Positions 28,183 through 37,677 of a stretch of DNA of 64,000 nucleotides are shown here, piece by piece (position 1 is the first letter of the stretch; each line of letters begins with the position of its first letter). The stretch is from contig DATDJI010000033.1 of the NCBI GenBank assembly GCA_036520615.1, positions 1 to 64,000 on the forward strand, given 5' to 3'. The notes beneath the pieces are model-generated. The model did not search any database, had not been told where the DNA came from, and saw only the letters and a program-made list of their open reading frames with translations. The position numbers and the translations under genes are program-made. Source of the stretch: CAMCXE01 sp036520615. Its GTDB lineage: Bacteria > Pseudomonadota > Gammaproteobacteria > Pseudomonadales > Cellvibrionaceae.

Positions 28183-30171
28183 ATGACGCTAAAAGCTATT
28201 CGTAAGCATAAATTCCTAACCGCTATTGGCGTTATTCTTTTAATGTTATTTTTAGCCGCGTTTTTGGCTATTGTGTTTGCAGAGCCCATTATTAAATCAC
28301 TGACAAACGATAAAGGCAGCGAAAAACTCGAACGTCAATTAGCTATTGACGGTGATTTAGATATTCGTTGGCGTTGGGGTTATACGCAGGTGCATGTTGA
28401 AAAAATTCGCTTAAGCAATGCTTCCGGATATCCAGAAGAGAATATGCTGACGATCGATGCATTGGATTTCACATTTAAACCTCTGAAGCTTTTTGTGGGC
28501 AAGTTAGAGTTTGGTGATATTACAATTAATAAACCTCATCTTATTCTTGATAGAAAGTCGGCTACAGAAGCCAATTGGATTTTTCCTGTTTTCTCAAAAG
28601 AAAATGTTGCAACTGAAACAGCGCTTGCTGATAGCCGCCATGACTTCCCCATTATCCAGAAGTTAGTATTAAAAGAGGGCCATGTTATATATCGCGATGC
28701 ACTTAAGGGAATGAATCTTGATTTGAATTTGGATTCAGTCCACGGAGAAGGCGAAGATAAAAATGCACAAACATCCGCACACGAATTTAAAGTGGCGGGC
28801 ACGGGCACTATGCAAAAGCAAAAATTTAAAATAGAGGCCTCTGGAGGCTCCCTTGATACGTTGCGTGATTCAACCAAGCCATTTCCACTCGCATTAAAGC
28901 TAGCTATGGGGCCAACGCAAGTTCGCGTTGAGGGCACATTTAAAGATCCGATTAAATTAACGGGAATTGATGCATCGTTGAATATTACTGGCCATAGCAT
29001 GTCTGACATTTTTTATCTGACTGCAATCCCGTTACCGCCAACACCGCCTTATACGCTGAAAGGCCAATTAACAAAAACCAATGGCGTGTGGGGATATGAA
29101 AAATTCCAAGGCAAAGTGGGCGGAAGCGATCTGTCAGGAAATCTATCCTATGACACCAGTCACGAGCGGGGATTTTTAAAGGCAGAATTGGTTTCTAAAG
29201 TTATGGATAGCCGCGACCTCGGTGGGTTTATAGGCCTTAGCCCTGCTGGCGAAAATGCGGCGCCCGAACAGAAACAAGCCGCTGCTGAGAAGAAAAACAG
29301 TCCAAAGCTAATTCCCGATGTACCTTTAAAACTCGAGCGCTTGCGCGCAACTGATTTGGATGTCTCATTAAAAGCAGAAAAGATCGATGCGCCGACGTTG
29401 CCGTTTAAAGGTATGAACGTACGTTTTGATTTGCGCGATGGGTTGCTAAAACTTAATTTAATAAATGTTGTATTGGCAGATGGAACCATAGACGGAATGG
29501 TGGAAATAAATGCGAACAAAGATATTCCGCCGATGAAAATGAATCTTAATTTTCGCAAATTAAGTCTTGGGCAATTTTTTACCAATACACGTTTTGCAGA
29601 AACAACGGCAGGTTTTTTTGGCGGGAGGGCAAATCTTAGTGGCTCAGGAGCATCTCTAGCTGATGTGCTTGCAACTAGCAACGGTGAATTAACCCTTATT
29701 ATGTCGGGTGGAAAAATTAGCCTTCTGCTGGTGGAGGCATCTGATCTGGATATAGCGCAGTTATTGCCCCGGTTATTGGGTAAAGATAAATCTACTGGGA
29801 TTCGCTGTGGAGTTTTAGATTTTGATGTTAAAGATGGTTTTCTCAAATCAAAAACCGTCGTGCTTGATACCAACGACTCTCTGCTGATGGGCGATGTTGG
29901 TGTGGATATGAAGCGAGAAGTAATCAATGTGAAGCTCGATGCAAAACCTAAAGATTCCAGTATATTTTCAGCACAAATACCTATAACCGTGTCTGGACAA
30001 CTTAAAACGCCTTCCATCGGCCTAGACAAAGATAAAGCTGGCAAAAAAGGCGCCGCTGCGGTGCTACTGGGGAGCCTATTAACACCGCTCGCAGCAATTA
30101 TTCCTTTTATTGAAAAAGGCGATGCTAAAAACGCAGATTGCAGAGCGTTAATTGGTCAAGCGGGGAAATAA
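28183..30171 (+). CDS. AsmA family envelope protein
   Basis: 662 residues: one N-terminal membrane helix (about residues 13-33), then a long beta-rich AsmA-type body (IDGDLDIRWRWGYTQVHVEK, DFTFKPLKLFVGKLEFGDIT) and an AsmA C-domain (GRANLSGSGASLADVLATSN, GVDMKREVINVKLDAKPKDS). AsmA-like proteins span from the inner membrane into the periplasm and are implicated in phospholipid transport to the outer membrane. The start has no good ribosome site (GGTTATTTT precedes the ATG). It converges on the next gene. Confidence 0.88.
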   Translation: MTLKAIRKHKFLTAIGVILLMLFLAAFLAIVFAEPIIKSLTNDKGSEKLERQLAIDGDLDIRWRWGYTQVHVEKIRLSNASGYPEENMLTIDALDFTFKPLKLFVGKLEFGDITINKPHLILDRKSATEANWIFPVFSKENVATETALADSRHDFPIIQKLVLKEGHVIYRDALKGMNLDLNLDSVHGEGEDKNAQTSAHEFKVAGTGTMQKQKFKIEASGGSLDTLRDSTKPFPLALKLAMGPTQVRVEGTFKDPIKLTGIDASLNITGHSMSDIFYLTAIPLPPTPPYTLKGQLTKTNGVWGYEKFQGKVGGSDLSGNLSYDTSHERGFLKAELVSKVMDSRDLGGFIGLSPAGENAAPEQKQAAAEKKNSPKLIPDVPLKLERLRATDLDVSLKAEKIDAPTLPFKGMNVRFDLRDGLLKLNLINVVLADGTIDGMVEINANKDIPPMKMNLNFRKLSLGQFFTNTRFAETTAGFFGGRANLSGSGASLADVLATSNGELTLIMSGGKISLLLVEASDLDIAQLLPRLLGKDKSTGIRCGVLDFDVKDGFLKSKTVVLDTNDSLLMGDVGVDMKREVINVKLDAKPKDSSIFSAQIPITVSGQLKTPSIGLDKDKAGKKGAAAVLLGSLLTPLAAIIPFIEKGDAKNADCRALIGQAGK

Positions 30172-30237
30172 TTCCCAAGTAAGCGAATTAGCTATAAATA
30201 ATCAAATTCAATTAATTGGTAGCCGATTGCGCCGCAC

Positions 30238-31089
30238 TTATATGTTTTGTTTCGATACATAACCAAGGAAATTGGGCTTATTGATTAACGCCTTGTGTGC
30301 GACTAGCCAAGCGCGTTGTTTTATATATTTAGGCCCATATAAATTGCTATAACACGTGCTGCCATTGCCCTGCCAGCCATTGATATCCGCTCCATCGGCA
30401 AGCATTTGCTCAGCCAAAGCGAAATTCTCAAGCGTTACGTTTTCACATAATTCTCTGTCGCGCGCGAATGTCATGGGCTTTGGTGCTTTTTTCAATTGCT
30501 CATCAAACTTGAGTACCCATTCATCACTCGTCCAATCGGCCGTGCTGCAATGATTGCCGAGGTTCCGGCACACGAAGGCGTCAACGGGATTACGATTGTG
30601 ATACTCATATAAATCGTCTGTTGATAACAAATAATCCCGCTCTTTACCCTGGCCACGTACGTGAACAACTCCTGCGTACCCCGGACTCCACCGATTCGGG
30701 TCTCTTCTGGGTTTTGCCGCCGGTTGCTGTTTATGCTCGGCAATGGCTTTAAAAGCAGTTTGCCATTGCGCTGCAGGTACTTCCCTGAAAGTACCTCCTA
30801 CCGGGGTATTCCACATATTTATATAGGCATAGCGTTCGCCCCAGCGTGCAAGAGCTAAAGTACTTCTATATAGGCGAATAATAATAAATTGATCTGGCGG
30901 TGTAAGCGTAAAGCCAGTAATCAGTGCCTGCGTGGGCTGAACCGACTGCTCTACAATTCTGCGCAATTCTTTAATATTAACTTCCTGCTGATGCGCCAAT
31001 AATTCTGAGTTTGGTGGAATAGCAAATTCCTGGGCCTGCACGAAATTACAAATAAGCGCGGTAAATAAACAGGCAACTAGTTTTTTCAA
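30238..31089 (-). CDS. Secreted hypothetical protein with possible ankyrin-like C-terminus
   Basis: 283 residues with a clear signal peptide (1-19, VQA cleavage). The mid-region (RWSPGYAGVVHVRGQGKERD, then DAFVCRNLGNHC) is not a family I recognise. Residues of about 220-255 (NFALAEQMLADGADINGWQG) resemble an ankyrin repeat. Probably periplasmic, function unknown. It diverges from the large protease lipoprotein gene. Confidence 0.6.
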   Translation of the reverse strand: MKKLVACLFTALICNFVQAQEFAIPPNSELLAHQQEVNIKELRRIVEQSVQPTQALITGFTLTPPDQFIIIRLYRSTLALARWGERYAYINMWNTPVGGTFREVPAAQWQTAFKAIAEHKQQPAAKPRRDPNRWSPGYAGVVHVRGQGKERDYLLSTDDLYEYHNRNPVDAFVCRNLGNHCSTADWTSDEWVLKFDEQLKKAPKPMTFARDRELCENVTLENFALAEQMLADGADINGWQGNGSTCYSNLYGPKYIKQRAWLVAHKALINKPNFLGYVSKQNI

Positions 31090-31439
31090 AATCTACTCCA
31101 GCAGATAGGGTGATAAACAAAATTCGAGAGGAAGAAATTCTAATACTACAGAGCCGCTCAGCCTGTGCACCAAGCTCACTAAACGGAAGGAGGCGTAAAA
31201 AATCTCCGCGTATTCACGACCAGTAATTTTCTCTTTCAAGTCGAAGCGTTCGATTAGGCCGCGACTCATCAATTAGTCTGCCATACCTGACTGCATCGTT
31301 TTCGTTATCGCGCAGTTAAATTCAGCCAAGTTGGTTATTTTTTATTCACTCGTCCTCAAATCTTAAATCGCGCTCTTTCCCTATTGGATTTTCCTTGTAG
31401 AATCCGCGCCTTTGCCGATCTATTTGTTAAGGACGCTGT
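31090..31439. other. Intergenic region containing a relic of an IS481 end
   Basis: The 350 bases between the diverging genes hold no gene. Positions 31219-31276 resemble the right end of the IS481 element; see that entry. Confidence 0.5.
31219..31276 (-). repeat. Solo relic of an IS481-type right end
   Basis: CAAGTCGAAGCGTTCGATTA followed by GGCCGCGACT matches the right end of the element at 11129-12328 (CAAGTAGAAGTGTCAGATTA then GGTCGCGACT), with flanking similarity on both sides and roughly one difference in five. No transposase is attached. Confidence 0.55.
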
Positions 31440-34400
31440 ATGCCAGCACGTTTGAACACCCTCGCCGCCCGGTTGCGTAACACCCTGCATTATTCATTTT
31501 TCGCACTTACCCTTTTGGGCATGAGCGGCTGCGGAAAGGGCGGTGGTTCATCATCGCCGAGCCCCACACCGCAGGTTCCCAGTAGCAGTAGCTCATCCAG
31601 TTCATCGAGCAGTTCATCGTCAGGCACTATCAACAAACCCGAGCCTCAATTAGCCTTTTCGGCACCGTCCAGTCATCCCGCTAGCCTCACCCCAAACGCT
31701 ACGACGGCTATAGTATTTTTCACCCAGGTCGGCCAAAACCTGCAGCAGTTGCCGATGCCGCTGGAGCTGGAAGAGGTGGATGCGGATAACCAACATATCG
31801 CAACGCTTGGCAGCCTCGCCGATGATGGCGATGAAGGTGATGAGCGCCGCGGCGATGGCTTGTACAGCCTGAGTACGCACCTTGATACCACCACTGCCGG
31901 TAAACGCTTCTTTCGTATCCGCACCCTTTTTAATGGTAAAGAAGTGCAATCCAGCACGCTGCCGGTATGGATCAGTGATGTAGCCACGAGCACCCGTGCG
32001 CCGGACCCATTGGTGACCGTGGTAGACACACAAAGCCAGCAAAAGGTATTCGCCAATGAACTCGTTATTCAGCTAGGCAAAGACGTTAACCCCACGCAGG
32101 CGGCACTCGATAAGCTGGTTGCAACTGTAGGGGGTAAAATTTTAGGGTGTATTCCAAGCCTCGGCCGCTGTTTAGTCGAAGTAGCACCGAACACGCTGGT
32201 GGGACTTAATCAACACCTGGCTACATTGCGGCAGCAGCCGGGTATCACCGATGCCTCTTTAAGTGCACAAACGGCCCCGCCACTAGACTTCGCCCCGAAC
32301 GCTGACCTGCCGTGCACCACTGGCACTAATTGCCAGTGGTATTTACAGCGCGTACGCGCCGAGCAGGCCTGGAAAATTGCCGGCGGTGGCGACAAAGCAC
32401 GCGGCGTTGCCGTTATCGACTTCGGCGTAAATTGCGCGCTCAGTGTATTAGGTTGCGCTAGCAGTCAAGCGGACACGATTGACCACGGCACAGGTGTAGC
32501 CGCGTTTATCGGCGGCAAACCCGACATTAATACAGGCACATCCGGCATTGCCTGGAACACCAGTCTCTACCCCTACAACCTGCTAAAAGGCGATGGCAGC
32601 CAGTATCAAATCAGCGAATTAATCGCGCAGAGCCTCAGCCAACCTGAAGTGCGTGTAATTAATATCAGCGCGATTACCGTTATTGATAGCAATAATCTGT
32701 TCCGTGATTCCCTCTGCCAAGCAACCGCACAGGGCCGCTTGGCCGTCGTCGCCTCAGGTAACCCGCAGGCGAAAAACGGCGTTTGTGAGACGGTGAATAT
32801 TTACCCGGCAAGGTTTATACAAGAAAGCACCTGCCCCAATGGCGCCAACCTCAAAAACAGTCTGCTGGTCGTAGGTGCTACTGACCAAGAAAACAGACTG
32901 GCCCAATGGCAAACCGGCGGTATCACCCAGTGCAGTAATTCCCTGTACAGCAATATCTATGCACCCGGTAAAGATATTCTCGGCCTGAGCGCCAATAACA
33001 CCTGGAGCTTAAAAACCGGGACAAGCTATGCCACGCCTTTAGTGGCGGGCGCCGCCGCCTTAGTGTGGGCCGCGCATCCGCAACTGACCGCAGCTCAAGT
33101 GCGCGAGCGCATTTTGCAGAATGCCAACCGCTTAAGCCTCACCAGCACTGATGAGCACCAGCAAACCACCGATGCTCGCCTGGACGGTAAACCGCTGCTG
33201 GACGTGTATCAGGCGGTCAGCGGTAAACCCTTACCGGCAACGCTGGTTACTACACCTGCGCCTATCGTGTGGAGCGCCATCAATGCCGCCCCTGGTGCGG
33301 AGGGCACTACAGCGCCGAATGAAATTAAAAACACCAACGCCCCCAGCCCAATCTCCATTGAAGGCGGGCTTTATTCAATTAATGATGGGCCGTTTACCGA
33401 TGTTGCAGGCAATGTGGAACCAGGACAAACGGTGCAATTAAAGGCTAAAGCGGCGGATGTTCCTGGGCAACAAACTCTGGTTAAGGTGAAAATTGGCGAT
33501 CAAACACAGGTGCTGGCCGTGACGGCCTCGCAGGTGAGTAGCTCGTCTAACTCGTCCAGTTCTAGCAGCGCTGCAAGCTCTAGTTCCTCTAGCTCTAACA
33601 GTTCTTCTAGTTCAAGTAGCAGTTCATCAAGCAGTTCGTCTAGCTCTAGCAGTTCATCCAGTTCAACTAACAGTTCATCTTCATCGAGTAGCTCATCTTC
33701 CAGTTCTAACAGTTCGTCTAGCTCAACTAGCTCCTCTAGTTCTAGCTCGTCCAGCTCAAGTTCCACTAGTTCGTCCAGTTCTTCGGGTCAATCCAGTTCC
33801 AGCTCTTCAAGCTCTAGTTCAAGCTCTTCAAGCTCTAGTTCAAGCGGTTCCTCTAGCTCTAGTTCGAGCAGCTCGTCTTCTAGTTCCAGCTCCTCTGGGA
33901 AAACCAGTTCAAGTTCGTCAAGTTCAACATCCTCAAGCTCCAGTAGCAGTTCATCAAGCTCTAGCAGCAGCTCTAGCTCCTCTAGTTCAAGCGGCTCGTC
34001 TTCTAGCTCGAGCTCTTCAGGTAAATCCAGTTCCAGCTCTAGTTCCACTAGTAGCTCTTCAAGCTCTAGCAGTAGCTCATCGTCATCGAGCTCCAGTTCG
34101 TCAAGCTCAAGCAGTAGTTCCTCATCGTCTAGTAGCTCCTCTTCCAGTTCGAGCAGTTCAAGTAGTTCATCCTCTAGCTCGAGTTCGTCGGGTAAATCCA
34201 GCTCCAGCTCATCAAGTTCTAGCTCCGGTAGTAGTTCATCATCTTCAAGTTCAAGCACATCCAGTTCGAGCAGTTCTTCTTCAAGCTCCAGCTCGTCGTC
34301 TAGCTCAAGCAGTTCATCCTCAAGCTCCAGCTCGTCGTCTAGCTCAAGTAGCTCATCTTCAAGCTCCAGTTCTTCGTCCAGCTCAAGTAGCTCATCTTCA

Positions 34401-37061
34401 AGCTCAAGCTCTTCGTCTAGTTCCAGTAGTAGCTCCTCGGGTATGAATGCTGTACCTATTTTGCTCCAGATAAGCCTGGTCGATAACAATGGCGGCTCTG
34501 TAGTCGCAGGCGATACCCTTACGGGCTCATATTTCTATTTAGATGCTGAAAACGATATTGAAGGAGCCAGCCAATACCGCTGGATTCTTAACGACACTGC
34601 AATCAGCGGGGCAACAGCGCTTACCTACGTCGTAAAGGATTCGGATATCGGCAAAAAAATTATGTTTGAAGTGACGCCCAAAGCCTTAACAGGCAATCTA
34701 GTAGGTGTTGCGACTCGGTCAGCTGAAGCGGTGGTGAGCGGCGGCAGCCCGGTATTCATCTCTGCCACAGCTGCGAATATTCCTGAGAATAAAACCGGTG
34801 TTGTCTATACAGCTGTAGCTACGGACCCAGATAACGACGTGTTGAGTTATTCGATCAGCGCAGGCGAAGACCAGAACCTATTTACCATTGATAGCTCCAC
34901 GGGTGCGGTTTACGTTAGAAACCCGCCAAATTTTGAAGCCCCAGCAGATGCCGACGCTAATAATATTTACCGCTTTACAGTTGTTGTAAGCGATGGCAAA
35001 GGCGGAGCGGCAACACGCGATGTAGAAATTTCCGTAACTGATGTAGCAATTCTTCAGCCGCAAATAACCTTTCCTACCGCTGGCGCAGATTTGCTGGAAG
35101 CAAAAACGCAAATTACCGTATCGGGTAATTTAATCGATACTGAAGACGGCATCGTCAGTGCGCGGGACATTAGTTCGATGACGGTAAATGGTACTGCGGT
35201 TGCCATCGACGCTATGGTGCCATCGCGATGGTCTGCAGTAATTCCCATTGCCAAAGGTTACAGCACTATTCGCGCAGAGGTTAAGGCTGCAAATGGTGTG
35301 ATCAGCGCGGTACAACAATCAGTAGCAAATAACCAACTGTTAACGAATCCATCGGCGCTAGCGCTAGACGGTAATTTTGCCTATGTAATTGATGGCGAAA
35401 AGGTGCTTGCCGCGAATATTATTGATGGTTCAAGAACACTTATATCCGGTAATTACGCGTCGGGACGAGGCACAGGGCCCAACCTTGCTAATCCGTTTGC
35501 CCTTGCATTGGATCCTATTAATAAACGCTTATTTGTATCAAGCCAGTCCTCATCCAGCAGCGTGTTAGCCATTGATATAGCCACTGGAAACCGCACGGTA
35601 ATAGTTCCATATGGCAATGGCGTTCCCGACGGGTTGATATTTGATGCGGCAAATAACCGATTATTCGCTGTTTATAGTAAATCGGTCGCACAAATAAATG
35701 TCAGCACAGGCGTCGTGACTCCTATTTCAAATGACACCATAGGCACAGGCACAAAATTCTCTCAATTAAATGGCCACGATGGCGTTATTTATGATGCCGA
35801 TAACAACCGGTTAATTGTACTTGAATCAAATCGTGGCAAATTCATAAGCGTTGATATCACGACCGGCAATAGAGTCGACCTCAACCCGGCTAATTTAACC
35901 AGCGGCAAAAAAGTTTTCGCTTTTGATAAAGCCAATAATCGAATATTGATGGTGGCACCCACTACCTCTACATTTAATTCTGCGTATAGCCTCTATGCAG
36001 TTAACGCCACTACCGGTGTGCATTCGATAATTTCTGATTTTGCTGCAGGATCTGGCCCAGTGATAGCCGATCCATTATCACTAGCATTTGATAGCAGCAA
36101 CAATCGTGTATTAGTTACCAAACAAAGCACATCGGCGATTTATGCAATTAATTTAGCCACTAATGCGCGCAGCGTTGTAGCTGGCAATAACGTCTACGAA
36201 GGCCCGGTACTATATGGCCGTTATTTAGATGTAGATACACCGCGCAATCGAGTTATTGGTGTGGAAAGTTTGGACTCGCTGTCAGCATTATTTTCAATCG
36301 ATTTATCATCGGGTAAAAGAACGCTGATCTCAAATGCCACTATTGGCGCAGGCCTAAAGTTTGGTGGTATTCAAGCGATGCAAGTGGATATTTATCGTAA
36401 TGGTGCGTTCGTACTGGATAAAAGCTCGCTGAGTGCATGCTCATTAGTGTACGTGGATTTAGCCAGCGGCGACCGCACTCTGATCTCTGGAGAGGTACGT
36501 GGTACGGGGCCGGCTTTTAATAATTGTGATCATTTACTGACATTAGATACAGCAAATAGACGCGCTTTTATCGGTAACCTTAGGGCATTAATTCAAGTTG
36601 ATTTGTCTACAGGGGATCGCGTGGTTATCAGTGACCAGGATACGAATGTTGGCAGCGGCGCAAGCTTAAGCAGCGTGCGAGCACTGTCGTACGATAGCGT
36701 AAATAATCAAGTTTTAGCCACAGGTGGTAGTGGCGCAATTATTAAAATTAATCCTACCAACGGAGCAAGAACTATTATTTCTGACGGCAATACAGGTACC
36801 GGCCCAGCACTAAATACTAATCCGTCGGTTGCCATTACTAATAAAAACGCCACAAAGGCATTTATAGTTGATCAGCTCTCCGGGCTTATACAAGTGGATA
36901 TGCTAAACGGCAACAGAACTCTATTACCAAACTCATTTTTAAGCGGCGCTAGAATGTCCGTCGACAATTTGTCATGTGACTTCGCCAATCAAAGATGTTT
37001 TTCTGGCGATATCGTTATCGATTTAATTAGTGGTGAAATAGCGGCATTTCAGTTGAGATAA
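31440..37061 (+). CDS. Giant polyserine lipoprotein with subtilisin-like protease and repeat C-terminus
   Basis: 1,873 residues. A signal peptide with lipobox (GMSGC, C31) is followed by a short polyserine linker (48-61) and an N-terminal beta domain. A propeptide-like segment (204-250) precedes an S8 peptidase domain with D327 (VAVIDFGV), H349 (DHGTGVAA), oxyanion N441 and S529 (TGTSYATPLVAG). Residues of about 701-1001 are almost all serine with occasional Gly, Lys, Thr, Asn and Gln. Then come cadherin-like domains (YTAVATDPDNDVLSYSIS, then FEAPADADANNIYRF) and a C-terminal half of repeated units such as FAYVIDGEKVLAANIIDGS and DLSTGDRVVIS that look like a beta-propeller. It is probably an outer-membrane or surface protease. 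A serine linker this long is extreme even for this group. Confidence 0.85.
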   Translation: MPARLNTLAARLRNTLHYSFFALTLLGMSGCGKGGGSSSPSPTPQVPSSSSSSSSSSSSSSGTINKPEPQLAFSAPSSHPASLTPNATTAIVFFTQVGQNLQQLPMPLELEEVDADNQHIATLGSLADDGDEGDERRGDGLYSLSTHLDTTTAGKRFFRIRTLFNGKEVQSSTLPVWISDVATSTRAPDPLVTVVDTQSQQKVFANELVIQLGKDVNPTQAALDKLVATVGGKILGCIPSLGRCLVEVAPNTLVGLNQHLATLRQQPGITDASLSAQTAPPLDFAPNADLPCTTGTNCQWYLQRVRAEQAWKIAGGGDKARGVAVIDFGVNCALSVLGCASSQADTIDHGTGVAAFIGGKPDINTGTSGIAWNTSLYPYNLLKGDGSQYQISELIAQSLSQPEVRVINISAITVIDSNNLFRDSLCQATAQGRLAVVASGNPQAKNGVCETVNIYPARFIQESTCPNGANLKNSLLVVGATDQENRLAQWQTGGITQCSNSLYSNIYAPGKDILGLSANNTWSLKTGTSYATPLVAGAAALVWAAHPQLTAAQVRERILQNANRLSLTSTDEHQQTTDARLDGKPLLDVYQAVSGKPLPATLVTTPAPIVWSAINAAPGAEGTTAPNEIKNTNAPSPISIEGGLYSINDGPFTDVAGNVEPGQTVQLKAKAADVPGQQTLVKVKIGDQTQVLAVTASQVSSSSNSSSSSSAASSSSSSSNSSSSSSSSSSSSSSSSSSSSSSTNSSSSSSSSSSSSNSSSSSTSSSSSSSSSSSSTSSSSSSGQSSSSSSSSSSSSSSSSSSGSSSSSSSSSSSSSSSSGKTSSSSSSSTSSSSSSSSSSSSSSSSSSSSSGSSSSSSSSGKSSSSSSSTSSSSSSSSSSSSSSSSSSSSSSSSSSSSSSSSSSSSSSSSSSSSSSSGKSSSSSSSSSSGSSSSSSSSSTSSSSSSSSSSSSSSSSSSSSSSSSSSSSSSSSSSSSSSSSSSSSSSSSSSSSSSSSSSSSGMNAVPILLQISLVDNNGGSVVAGDTLTGSYFYLDAENDIEGASQYRWILNDTAISGATALTYVVKDSDIGKKIMFEVTPKALTGNLVGVATRSAEAVVSGGSPVFISATAANIPENKTGVVYTAVATDPDNDVLSYSISAGEDQNLFTIDSSTGAVYVRNPPNFEAPADADANNIYRFTVVVSDGKGGAATRDVEISVTDVAILQPQITFPTAGADLLEAKTQITVSGNLIDTEDGIVSARDISSMTVNGTAVAIDAMVPSRWSAVIPIAKGYSTIRAEVKAANGVISAVQQSVANNQLLTNPSALALDGNFAYVIDGEKVLAANIIDGSRTLISGNYASGRGTGPNLANPFALALDPINKRLFVSSQSSSSSVLAIDIATGNRTVIVPYGNGVPDGLIFDAANNRLFAVYSKSVAQINVSTGVVTPISNDTIGTGTKFSQLNGHDGVIYDADNNRLIVLESNRGKFISVDITTGNRVDLNPANLTSGKKVFAFDKANNRILMVAPTTSTFNSAYSLYAVNATTGVHSIISDFAAGSGPVIADPLSLAFDSSNNRVLVTKQSTSAIYAINLATNARSVVAGNNVYEGPVLYGRYLDVDTPRNRVIGVESLDSLSALFSIDLSSGKRTLISNATIGAGLKFGGIQAMQVDIYRNGAFVLDKSSLSACSLVYVDLASGDRTLISGEVRGTGPAFNNCDHLLTLDTANRRAFIGNLRALIQVDLSTGDRVVISDQDTNVGSGASLSSVRALSYDSVNNQVLATGGSGAIIKINPTNGARTIISDGNTGTGPALNTNPSVAITNKNATKAFIVDQLSGLIQVDMLNGNRTLLPNSFLSGARMSVDNLSCDFANQRCFSGDIVIDLISGEIAAFQLR
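33540..34440 (+). repeat. Polyserine-encoding low-complexity tract
   Basis: About 900 bases of AGC, AGT and TCN codons in mixed order within the large protease gene, broken by single Gly, Lys, Thr, Asn and Gln codons. Because synonymous codons alternate, it is not a simple tandem repeat, which limits slippage. The opposite strand shows accidental open frames rich in Glu, Leu and Asp. Confidence 0.95.
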
Positions 37062-37091
37062 TTTTAGACAGCCGCATTTCATGCACCACAA

Positions 37092-37139
37092 ATTAAACGC
37101 GCAGATCAAAAAGAGAATATTTTGATCTGCGCGTTTAAT
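37092..37139. terminator. Long hairpin after the large protease gene
   Basis: Twenty bases from ATTAAACGCG and its exact complement, separated by an 8-base loop, lie 30 bases after the stop codon. The stem is perfect but no T-run follows, so it may be a terminator or an RNA-stabilising stem. Confidence 0.65.
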
Positions 37140-37677
37140 GTATACAACGCAACTATGTTCAAAATAACTATTTTGGCTATTTGTTTGACTGTGCATGTGC
37201 CTTAAGAGGCGCAACTAAATCGCACAGCACGAACGAGGAACTCCCTTCCCCTCGGTTAGCTCCTATCCTCGATTTAAAATAGCTAAGTAGTAAATAAATC
37301 GGCTAAACGAAAATCACTTCACACCCAAACTCTCGTTTGATAAAAGCTATTGAAAATAAAATTGATCGAGCGGTCACCTGAAAACCAGATGTAAGAGCCG
37401 CACCTAGGAGCAGCCCGAATAACTCGTACTCATCCGAATGGATAAACAAGCTGGCTTGATTACTGCTTTTAGGCCAACATTAGCGTCCCACAACAGGTTA
37501 AACGCTCGCAAAGTCCTGGTTTTCTAAGCTTAGCCGTGACGAGCTTTGCGGATTAGGTAATTATCCTGTGAGCTAGGCAAAGATTTTCTATAGTGTTAAA
37601 GCCCACAAGCTGCGACCAGGCGACAGTTTGAGTCACTTTTTGCCCGTGCTGGGCGAGCCTGCTGCTACCCCACCTAA
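37140..37677. other. Intergenic region without a gene
   Basis: About 540 bases upstream of the envelope cluster. It should carry that cluster's promoter, but I see no clear motif. Confidence 0.5.

Noticed and set aside
29160..30044. Minus-strand open frame opposite the AsmA gene
   Set aside because: Shadow of a long gene; composition reflects the complement of AsmA codons.
33500..34489. Long minus-strand open frames rich in Glu, Leu and Asp
   Set aside because: They are the complement of the polyserine tract; serine codons read backwards in one frame give Glu, Leu and Asp with no stops. No start site, no homology.
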